Of a DNA stretch of 15,000 bases, positions 8,453 to 15,000 are shown piece by piece; the first letter of the stretch is position 1; each line of letters begins with the position of its first letter. The notes below the pieces were generated by a model. That model was not told the DNA's origin and ran no database searches. It worked only from the letters and a program-made list of their open reading frames with translations. Source of the DNA: Chromera velia. Lineage: Eukaryota > Sar > Chromeraceae. The stretch spans positions 60,145-75,144 of the forward strand of contig JAHBMJ010000951.1 of the NCBI GenBank assembly GCA_018398765.1, written 5' to 3'. The translations under genes and the position numbers were made by a program.

Positions 8453-8747
8453 AGACAGAGAGAGACACAGAGGCAGAGACAGACAAAGAGAAAGCGACAG
8501 AGACAGAGACTGAGGCAAAGACAGAGACAAAGAAAGAGACAGAGACAGAGACAGAGACAGAGACAGAGACGGAGGCGGAGGCGGAGGCGGAGACAGAGAA
8601 AGAGACAGAGAAAGAGACAGAGAAAGGGAAAGACAGAGACAAACCAAGAGAAAGAGAAAGAAGCGGAGACAGAGACGGAGACGGAGAGAGAAATAAAGAA
8701 AGAAACAGATACGGAGACACAGACAGAGACAGAGACTCACAGACAGA
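8453..8747. repeat. GAGACA-type simple repeat tract
   Basis: About 295 bp of imperfect hexanucleotide repeat (gagaca and variants gagaaa, ggaggc). It gives an open Arg/Gln/Glu-rich frame on the plus strand and Ser/Leu-rich frames on the minus strand, all of which are repeat translation and not genes. It lies about 150 bp upstream of the LRR ORF start. Confidence 0.95.
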
Positions 8748-9533
8748 CCTTTGACGTCAAGAGTCTGAAGAAACAGAGGCAACAGTGAGAGGATTTCCGC
8801 GAGGTCCTCTCCACCCATACCGCAACCTGCAGATTCCACGAAAGAATCTCTTCAGCTTACTCAAAGGAGAATCTCAAAATCAGAGAAACACGAGACGTAT
8901 CATGTCATTCCCTTCTATTTGAGCAACACGGTCATCCCCACACACGCGGAATTAGTTCATTTCTGGTACAAGCTGCAGCATCGATCCTCTTTTCGTTCTC
9001 CCATGATTGCATGCCTCCAAGATTCATGCCCCGAACTGCTATCCCACTCAACAGTCTGTCTCTCGATCGGCTTTGATTCCCCCGACTGTCTCGATCGATC
9101 GATGCATGAGGAACTGCCTCGATCATGTAGAAGAAACGCGCTGTCATGTGCGTGCGCTCACACACCCACTCACTCACTGAGGTCTACCCTACCCACCTGC
9201 AAAGCTCAAAACTCTCAGCTGCCCCTCTAAGTCTCCATCCGGCCCCTTCCCTCTGTCTGTCCCCCTCCCACCAACAGAGCTCTCCAACAACAAACGACAC
9301 AGACGTGCCCTGAGGGGGCCGTGGCAGGCCGAGGGCCCTGCACAAATTTTGTGTGTGCACATACGTGTGTATTCGTGTGCATCTGTGTCTGCATGTATGT
9401 GTTTGGGGGGGGGGGACAGCACATCTGAGCGTACGGGGGTCCGTTCTTTCATTCTGGTCAGCCTTTCGGCCAGCCTCTCTTTCTGCAAGTGCCTCCCAGA
9501 CGCAAGCCTGCCAGTGCATCCAACGTCTTTTGC
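8748..9533. other. Intergenic stretch without a recognised gene
   Basis: No frame here has a recognisable domain. The stretch holds an 11-base G run (9405-9415), GT-rich sequence before it (about 9347-9404) and several GATCGATC clusters around 9065-9125. Minus-strand frames at 9184-9519 are Cys/His-rich only because they read the GT-rich tract in reverse. Confidence 0.5.
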
Positions 9534-9784
9534 TCAGTCAGTCAGTCAGTCAATCAGTCAGTCAGTCAGTCAGTAGGTCGGTCAGTCAGTCAGTCAGTCA
9601 GTCAGTAGGTCGGTCAGTCAGTCAGTCAGTCAGTCAGTCAGTAGGTCGGTCAGTCAGTCAATCAGACAGTCAATCAGTGAGTCAGTGAGTCAGTGAGTCA
9701 GTAAGTCAGCGAGTCAGTAAGTGAGTCAGTCAGTCAGTCAGTCAGTCAGTCAGTCAGTCAGTCAGTCAGTCAGTCAGTCAGTCA
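9534..9784. repeat. CAGT tetranucleotide array with regular variant units
   Basis: About 250 bp of (tcag)n. A variant block, taggtcgg, interrupts it at 9574, 9606 and 9642, that is every 32 and 36 bp (8 and 9 units). The middle part (about 9660-9725) is more degenerate (gtgagtcagtgag), and the last 60 bp are pure. The plus-strand frame through it encodes a Ser/Val/Gln repeat and is not a gene. Confidence 0.95.
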
Positions 9785-9831
9785 TCCAACAAAGCAGACA
9801 CCACATACAGACGAAGAAAGACAAACACAGC

Positions 9832-9850
9832 AACCGACCGACCGACCGAT
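9832..9850. repeat. Short CGAC tetranucleotide repeat
   Basis: Four tandem units of (ccga) at 9832-9850, close to the end of the larger CAGT array. Confidence 0.8.
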
Positions 9851-10273
9851 TGCCAGTTCTTCTAGAGGGCCCCGAACCCATTCATTGAGCAGGAAAAGAA
9901 GAGCACGAGCGCCCAGAGGACTGCGCCCTGCATTTATTGAATTCACCAACCATGCAGCTAATATTCTTGAGCATGTCGATACATCAATTCATTCCATGCA
10001 GTGACGTGGAGAGCGTCCATCTATTGTGTCGATCAATCAACTTCCTGGAATGCAGCCAGGGCCCCTCAGGAAAACCGATCGAGTCCAAGGGACCACAGAA
10101 GAGAGAGAGTCACAGAGAGAGAGACCAATGCATGCAACAGCCTGTGTCATCAATCGAGTCCATCAATCAAAGCTTGGAGGCAGACTCACCCGAGAGGTCC
10201 ACTTTTTTGACCATTTGCATCCGCAATTTTCTCTGCAGTGCAGCATGCACAGAGAGTGACTAAGGCGTACGTC

Positions 10274-10274
<1 letters not shown>
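9851..10274. other. Intergenic stretch without a recognised gene
   Basis: No supported gene. Short frames overlap on the plus strand but show no domain or splice-site pattern. The sequence is rich in tcaatca and cgatc motifs. Confidence 0.5.
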
Positions 10275-10329
<55 letters not shown>

Positions 10330-10341
10330 CGCACACACGCA

Positions 10342-10376
<35 letters not shown>

Positions 10377-10398
10377 CTACACAGACACACGCACACAA
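10275..10398. repeat. CA dinucleotide repeat tract
   Basis: (AC)n runs from 10275, with GC and GT interruptions at about 10322-10346 and a degenerate tail after 10375. Cys/Val or Thr/His frames across it are artefacts of the repeat. Confidence 0.95.
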
Positions 10399-10841
10399 AG
10401 GCAAATCGACACATTGGGAAGCACACCCGAGAGCATTCGAATGAAGCTCGGCATAACGGGAGAAAAAGTGCGAGAAATGGGTTTCGTTACGTCGGAGTGC
10501 ATGTCTGCATGTAGCAGATTATGCTGCGTGTATCTTGCCGCTTTTGCACATGTGCAGCCGGGTATCCATGATGGTTGAGAAATTGCAGAATGTCTGTCTG
10601 TATATGTATATGTGTGTATATGTCTAATCCATTTACATATATCAGACTGTGCATGTGGCTGTGTGCCAAAAATACTCTGTTGACCTTCTTGATCAACAGA
10701 AGAACCATCCAGCCCACTGCAAAGGAGTCGGGGTGGGCCAGGAGCTCTGCGACCATCTGCATGGAAGGATATTTAAATATGTGTAAATATCGATCGATAT
10801 GCATACGCTGGTAAAGACAGAGGCGGGAATCTGTCGACCTA

Positions 10842-10847
10842 TATAAA
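10842..10847 (+). promoter_or_regulatory. TATA-box-like sequence
   Basis: TATAAA followed by AA, in otherwise mixed sequence, 176 bp upstream of the ATG of the candidate exon at 11018. With no start-site data this is only a motif match. Confidence 0.2.
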
Positions 10848-11017
10848 AACTGAGCGAACGTCGACGAAGTCACGCACGCTCTTTTCGCTCTCTGCTCACC
10901 TCTGGGCTTGGGTCGACGTGCTTTGCCAAAGTTGAAAAGAGGAAAAGGAATTCTGAGACTCCGTTCTCCGGGCTCGAATCCAGAGATCCTGCATTGAGTC
11001 ATGCAAGGGTTCCAAAC

Positions 11018-11221
11018 ATGGAGAAGGACCAAGGAGCAAAGAGAGCGCGTTGTATGGTCTACAGGTTGCTGCCTGAACTTTGTAATGAGGCGTTCCGAGC
11101 TATATGGCACCAAATCTTTCAGAGCTTTGAGCTGCCCGCAGCGCGTTTGACTGACCTTTTCCCGCTTCTTCGGGTTCTTCGCCACTCATCTCGCAGCCGA
11201 AAGAACTTTCACTCTCTGCCT
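11018..11221 (+). CDS. Candidate short first exon, unknown protein
   Basis: From an ATG in a favourable context (aacATGG), 68 open codons run exactly up to a perfect consensus donor, GTAAGT at 11222-11227, with the exon ending in phase 0. The peptide is basic at both ends with an amphipathic, Leu/Phe-rich middle (LLPELCNEAFRAIWHQIFQ, then RLTDLFPLLRVLRH). No family is recognised and I cannot point to a downstream exon. The opposite strand is also open here (10487-11185), which lowers confidence. A TATAAA lies upstream at 10842. It may equally be chance. Confidence 0.2.
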
Positions 11222-11378
11222 GTAAGTGGCTGACCGTCTTCGAGGACTGTACAAGCAAAAGAGATATGCAGTGGGCATTGAATGGAATAATATGACATGT
11301 ACATACAAGTTAGGCAGCAGGACGAGAGCTCTCGCTAGCTATATAGCTCACGAGATACATCCAACCAGTTGGGTGAGT

Positions 11379-11748
11379 GCCTCGGGGGGCCCTTTAGGGG
11401 GTCCGCAAATTTGATTGATGCGCACCATCGGGGGCTTGGGCATGTCTTGTGCAGGTGCATGGGGCGGGGGCCACGGCAACGCGCACGAAGTATGCTTTTT
11501 CGGGACCGCGCGGGCATATGCACTTGCAACTCCGTGCGAGTTACTTGAGGGGCACGCATGTGCGAAGTAATTAAGGTATGTGGGATCGCGGCTCCGTGCG
11601 AGTTGCTTGAGGGGCACATTTTGGAATTCGGGCGACACCGTGACAGGTGGAGATAGAAGCGACCCCCCCCCCCAAAAATGAAAAAATGCGTTATGCGATC
11701 TCAGGGCCTCTCGGCTGATCTCAGCAGAGCTGAGCTGCCCCCCGAGGC
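11379..11748. repeat. 370-bp segment bounded by a 12-bp inverted repeat
   Basis: The 12-mer gcctcggggggc at 11379-11390 is matched exactly by its reverse complement at 11737-11748. The interval holds two copies of a 26-bp direct repeat and an 11-base C run (11663-11673). No clear target-site duplication flanks it. It could be a small non-autonomous DNA element or a chance GC-rich match. Confidence 0.3.
11530..11617. repeat. 26-bp direct repeat pair
   Basis: A 26-bp sequence beginning ctccgtgcgagtt occurs at 11530-11555 and again at 11592-11617 with a single substitution (acttg/gcttg), 62 bp apart. The match is far longer than expected by chance in 15 kb. Confidence 0.85.
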
Positions 11749-11891
11749 GACTCCACATGTGCACGACCCATATGCAGCGGCTTCGAATCTTAAAATTCGC
11801 GATCGATCATCGTGGGTGCATGTGTGAGAGACGCGGCATTCTACGTATACGTGCGCGAGCGGCGGTGAGCCACATTGAACGTAACATTGAC

Positions 11892-11987
11892 GGGGGCCGC
11901 GGGCCGCGCGGGTCCCGGCCATGCATGCACGCGGCGCGGGGCGGGGCCGCGAACGCATGGCCCGTCCCGCGCGGCCCATGCGCGGCC
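11892..11987. repeat. GC-rich long inverted repeat (hairpin)
   Basis: gggccgcgcggg at 11901-11912 pairs with cccgcgcggccc at 11966-11977. Pairing continues inward through a small mismatch to gccatgc/gcatggc (11918-11924 and 11955-11961) and outward with a short bulge to the gcggccc at 11981-11987. The loop is about 30 bases and also GC-rich. The surrounding 120 bp are extremely GC- and CpG-rich compared with the rest of the window. Confidence 0.75.
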
Positions 11988-11992
11988 CAAAT

Positions 11993-11998
11993 TATAAA
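11993..11998 (+). promoter_or_regulatory. TATAAA immediately after a GC-rich island
   Basis: TATAAA lies in attataaag, directly at the edge of the GC-rich hairpin region (11880-11990). GC island plus TATA is promoter-like, but no gene begins just downstream; the nearest supported plus-strand gene starts at about 13297. Motif evidence only. Confidence 0.2.
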
Positions 11999-11999
11999 G

Positions 12000-12775
12000 C
12001 CGGCCTGCGTATCGATCGCATATGTCGATCGACATCGATCGACTGTCGAAGTGTTGTTTTCAGGATGTGCAGCAATTTGTGCCAAGTTCCCCGGCTCAAT
12101 CTGACAACGACAAGACACACATAGTATCAATTTCATTCGTTCCCCGTATATATACGTTCAGTGCCGTGTTTCTATTCGAAAATTTCCCCTGCCAAGTTTT
12201 TTCCTGGTTTTCCGACTGAGTCTTGATTGTCAAGCTCCATTGCTGACAACAGAAAGGAAAAGGCAGTGCGCCATCCTCTTTTCTCAGGAGAAGCAAGACA
12301 GGAAAAGAGCTCCAGCAAGACGGAACACATGCCAATCTGTGACAGGCAGACATTGGCGTGTGCTTTTCCGGCCTTCTAGAGAATAGTCTGTCTTTTACGT
12401 GTCAAGCAGGGACCAGAACCTGAAAGATAAGCCACCGCTACATTGTCTCCAGAGAGAACTTCTGATTTCTCTCAGACAGCAGGACAGCCGCTCACAAACG
12501 TCCCAATCCTTCCTTCAACTGACTTATCTTTTTTGACCCACCTACCTGCCTTCATCATGGCAGTAGAGTTCCTGGCTCCAAGGGCACAAGTACCTTGGCA
12601 GGAACCCACCACAACCGCACACGCGCACTGGGTCTTGGACTTAACTTTCGATTCTCTGCTGCCGTATGCCGACTCTTCCTTCTCTTGGTCGGAGCCTTCC
12701 TCCTGGTGGGAACTTCTGAATCCCTCCTTTTGGGGATGGAACCAGGGGAAGTCCGCAGTCAGGGGCAGCATCTTT
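12000..12775. other. Intergenic stretch without a recognised gene
   Basis: No supported gene. Three cgatcg clusters occur at 12012-12043. A plus-strand frame from 12443 (first ATG 12557) is open to 12952 but has no domain, and its end is made of duplicated sequence. A second plus frame in 12595-12783 contains a hydrophobic stretch (RLFLLLVGAFLLVGTSESLL) without an ATG; it could be a hidden exon of the downstream membrane protein, but no splice sites support this. Confidence 0.4.
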
Positions 12776-12930
12776 GGGAATAACTGGGAAGTCCATTTCT
12801 CGGTCCGTCGGCTCGTCCATTTCTCATATATGAATATCATGCACACATCCTGGGAACATACATACACATGCATATCAGATACACATCCTGGAAACGACTG
12901 CGAAGTCCATTTCTCAGTCCATCAGCTCAT
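12776..12930. repeat. Cluster of imperfect direct repeats
   Basis: A roughly 40-bp unit containing gaagtccatttctc is present at about 12777-12816 and 12890-12930, with about six differences. A third short copy of gtccatttctc lies at 12815. A separate 15-mer acacatcctgggaac at 12843-12857 recurs as acacatcctggaaac at 12881-12895. The pattern suggests local duplication followed by drift. Confidence 0.7.
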
Positions 12931-12967
12931 GCTGAGGTCGAGCGAGGCATAGAGGAAAGACAAGATC

Positions 12968-12984
12968 AAAAAAAAAAAAAAAAA
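12968..12984. repeat. A17 homopolymer
   Basis: Seventeen adenines in a row, flanked by gatc on both sides. It could be a retroposed poly(A) tail or a simple repeat; no gene-like sequence precedes it. Confidence 0.8.
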
Positions 12985-13229
12985 GATCAAATGATTCGCC
13001 GATTGATCCTTCGATTGGTTGAGGTTCCACCTCTGTCTGTGTCGGGGGAGAAGAAAACATTCAATGATCGACTGGTTGATACAACCGTTTAGGACGGACT
13101 CTGTTGTTCCTTTGAAGGTGTGCGGTTTGTCCCACATGTATGTACTGAGGATCTGGTTCTGGGAACTTGATTGTTTCAAGCAGCAGACTCAAGTGAGATT
13201 TCTTTTCCTTCTGTATCCCTATCTGAATG

Positions 13230-13293
13230 TATGAGTGGGTGAGTGAGTGAATTGATGAATGAATGAATGAATCAATGAATGGATGGATGGATG
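13230..13293. repeat. GAGT/GAAT/GGAT tetranucleotide repeat at the transporter gene start
   Basis: Imperfect tetranucleotide repeats (gagt, gaat, ggat) run directly into the first in-frame ATG codons of the TMEM184-like gene; ATGs at 13279, 13291 and 13297 are all in frame. There is no pyrimidine tract, so an upstream splice acceptor at 13296 is unlikely. Confidence 0.85.
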
Positions 13294-13296
13294 CAG

Positions 13297-14492
13297 ATGA
13301 CTGGAATCATGGCCCTGATCGCGCTTGTGTCTTCGGCACTGTCCATCAGCACGATCATCAAACAAGGGCATCGGAACCCCTTCCAGAAGGTGAAGAACTA
13401 CATCCAGTGGATGCTTGCAATGATCCCAGTGTACAGCTGGTGTTCAGTACTGGCTCTGGCAATCTCGCAAAGCAACATCCATTGGTTTGAGTTCTTTGTG
13501 ATGATAAGAGAATTTTTCGAGTCCCTCGTTATTCTCTCCTTCATTCAGTTTCTTCTCCATTTTATGATCACGCTGATAGAGGAAGAGAGATCGGAAGGCC
13601 TGGAGGCTCGTTACCATGCCTTCATCATCTATCACGAACCTGAAGCGCAGTGCTGTGGGATGGTCAACTGGAAAAGGGGACCTCCTTTCATTAGTCGCAC
13701 GATTGTGGGGGGTCTTCAATTTGTGGTGTGCGCAATTGTCGATGTCGTCCTTCGTCTTTTCGCTTTCGTGGCGAGGTTCGGTCTGGGGCACACCGACTGG
13801 AGTACCTATCTCCTCGGAGCGGCGTCGTTTATTCGAAACGCGTCGCAGTCTTGGGCCCTATTTTGCATGTTCTACTTCTACATGGCCACCGTGAAAAGAC
13901 TCCACCCCATCAACCCGGAACTGAAATTCATTGCCGTCAAGGGAGTCGTCTTCTTCACCTACTGGCAGGGACTAGCTCTCTTCAGTCAGTCAGTCAGTGA
14001 ATGTATTGACTGTTTCTTTCTCTCGCTCTCGCTCTCTGAGCAAGTCGTGCTTTCTCCTGTCAGGATCTCCTCTCTTTTTTTCCCTGCTTCTTCCACCCCT
14101 TTTGTTCGTCTTTTGGTTCTTTCTTTCTGTCTGCTGAGGATCCTTTCGTTCTTTTGTTTTTGTTTCCTTCTTTCTCACTTTTGAACAGACAGACGTTCGG
14201 GTCCCTCCCTCGAAGGAAGTCTGGTTGCCTCTTTCCTTGTCTTTGGTCTTTGCATTTCGTCGTCTTTGCGAGTTCAGATAGTCTTTCCACGAGTTACTCC
14301 TGCCTTCCTGTTTGTGTCTGTTCTTTTCTTTCTTTCTTCGTTGGCTCCGCAGTCGCCGAATACTTCAACGCATTGGACCCCAAATACCTCTTTGCCTCTG
14401 AGAATTCTTTCTTCAAGATGGAATGGGAGAACGGGGAACAGGTTGGGCGGTCTGGGCTTTCTTTCCTCCTTCTCTTCTTCCTTCCTTCCTTC

Positions 14493-14523
<31 letters not shown>

Positions 14524-15000
14524 TTCTTCCTTCCTTTTCCGCCCCTGACTGCTTCAATATCCCCTCCGAAATAGGCAGAACACCAAAACTAATTTGTTTC
14601 TTCATCTCGTTGCGTGTGGTCCTCTGATTCTCTCATGATGACCCTTTTCTTTTCTTTTTTTTTCTCTTCTTTTCTCTCTGCATGCATTCGGAAGGTCTTT
14701 CTGACGTGACGTGCAGGTCTCCTCGGCCATCAACAACTTGTTTTATTTTCATACAGAATTCATTTCAACAACATGTATGAAAATAAATGCAGGTCTCCTC
14801 GGCCATCAACAACATGTTGATTGTGATTGAGATGTTGGGCTTTGCCATTCTCCACATGGTCGCGTTCAACCCCGATGAGTTTGCCACCGCCTCGAGGGAA
14901 CAGCAGCAGGCGGTCATTGCGGAAGGCGCAACAAGAGACGAGAGAGACAAGATGGAGGAAACCGAAAATTTGGTCAGCGTGTGTCCCTGCTTGCAGGGTT
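13297..15000 (+). CDS. TMEM184/organic solute transporter alpha-like membrane protein (partial, 3 exons)
   Basis: A multi-pass membrane protein of the Ost-alpha/TMEM184 (DUF300) family; family members are linked to solute transport or vesicle membranes, and the substrate here is unknown. Exons 13297-13984, 14353-14441 and 14793-15000 join in frame. The first joint makes an Ile codon across the splice (phase 1); the second is phase 0. Family marks are IPVYSWCSVLAL (43-54), then FFESLVILSFIQFLL (73-87), then PELKFIAVKGVVFFTYWQG (207-225). After the splices come IAEYFNALDP and INNMLIVIEMLGFAILHMVAF. About seven hydrophobic segments are seen (near 3-19, 37-57, 77-96, 132-160, 171-198, 213-230 and 264-284). 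The start could be any of three in-frame ATGs (13279, 13291, 13297) in or beside a repeat. The tail is cut by the window end after an acidic linker. The family call is strong; the exact exon ends are inferred. Confidence 0.85.
13985..14352 (+). other. Intron 1 of the TMEM184-like gene
   Basis: 368 nt, donor A|GTCAGT, acceptor CCGCAG. It is pyrimidine-rich through most of its length. Removing it joins TTC A to TC GCC GAA, continuing the conserved transporter sequence. The donor is repeated in tandem (see findings). Confidence 0.75.
14442..14792 (+). other. Intron 2 of the TMEM184-like gene
   Basis: 351 nt, donor CAG|GTTGGG, acceptor ATGCAG at 14787-14792. It contains an 84-nt pure pyrimidine run (14457-14540) and a second pyrimidine tract (14642-14679). 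A likely older acceptor, GTGCAG at 14711-14716, lies upstream with a good tract and a branch-like CTGAC (14701-14705). Using the older acceptor alone would shift the frame and reach a TGA at about 14828. Confidence 0.7.
14457..14540. repeat. 84-nt pyrimidine run with TTTC repeats
   Basis: Uninterrupted C/T sequence with a (ttcc)n block, a (tttc)n block and ttcc again, giving near mirror symmetry. It lies in intron 2. Confidence 0.9.
14712..14818 (+). repeat. 31-bp direct duplication flanking a 14-bp inverted repeat
   Basis: Bases 14712-14742 recur at 14788-14818 with one mismatch; they cover the end of the acceptor (tgcag) and the first 26 bases of exon 3. Between them, tttattttcataca (14742-14755) is the exact reverse complement of 14774-14787, with an 18-base loop. 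The loop region also repeats tcaacaacatgt (14765-14776) from the exon (14806-14817). Confidence 0.9.

Noticed and set aside
8408-8788. Arg/Gln-rich frame of 126 codons
   Set aside because: It is the translation of a hexanucleotide repeat and stays open for that reason only.
9353-9688. Ser/Val/Gln repeat frame of 111 codons
   Set aside because: It is made by the CAGT array and the GT-rich tract before it.
9534-9784. Possible CRISPR-like array
   Set aside because: The repeat unit is 4 bp with no unique spacers; it is a microsatellite in a eukaryotic genome.
10970-10985. T-loop-like gctcgaatcc
   Set aside because: The T-stem fails at its third pair and no acceptor stem can be formed.
10487-11185. 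Minus-strand frame of 232 codons
   Set aside because: Long, but with no recognisable domain. Part of it reads TATG-type simple repeat, and the composition varies along its length like non-coding DNA.
12443-12952. Plus-strand frame of 169 codons before the transporter gene
   Set aside because: There is no family match, the first ATG is at 12557, and its C-terminal third is built from duplicated non-coding blocks. It could still hide an exon, but nothing supports one.

Overview
This is eukaryotic nuclear DNA. One gene needs GT-AG introns to read through. Long stretches hold no gene. Tetra-, hexa- and dinucleotide repeats are dense, and two decayed retroelements fill the left third. The leucine-rich-repeat protein style, the R2-type endonuclease LINE and the mid-range base composition suggest an alveolate or related protist, with a chromerid alga as my best guess. 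I cannot prove the species from sequence alone, and a dinoflagellate or stramenopile remains possible.

Layout. Positions 1-781 hold no supported gene. Positions 782-3185 (minus strand) are a 5'-truncated non-LTR retrotransposon. It keeps a reverse transcriptase, a zinc-binding C-terminal region and an R2-like restriction-type endonuclease, but carries five in-frame stops and at least one frameshift. Back to back with it, about 3339-6737 (plus strand) is a dead LTR-type retroelement with a possible initiator-Met-tRNA primer binding site, Gag, zinc knuckles, an aspartic protease and a DDE integrase. No reverse transcriptase is present between protease and integrase or after the integrase. Positions 6747-8300 (minus) are an intact 517-residue leucine-rich-repeat (RNI-like) ORF whose stop codon lies a few bases from the end of the retroelement.

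Positions 8310-13230 are mostly non-coding and repeat-rich: a GAGACA tract, a long CAGT array with regular variant units, a CA tract, a GC-rich inverted repeat followed by TATAAA, and several short dispersed repeats. One short open stretch at 11018-11221 ends at a consensus GTAAGT donor and could be an exon.

Positions 13297-15000 (plus) are the 5' part of a TMEM184/organic solute transporter alpha-like membrane protein gene, in three exons that join in frame and run off the window. Both of its introns have repeated splice sites. The first donor lies in a CAGT repeat. The second acceptor lies in a 31-bp direct duplication that flanks a small perfect hairpin, an arrangement like a recent intron gain or recursive splice site. 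This is the most interesting structure in the window. The genes show no common pathway; the window reads as two unrelated host genes separated by repeats, with retroelements nested on the left.
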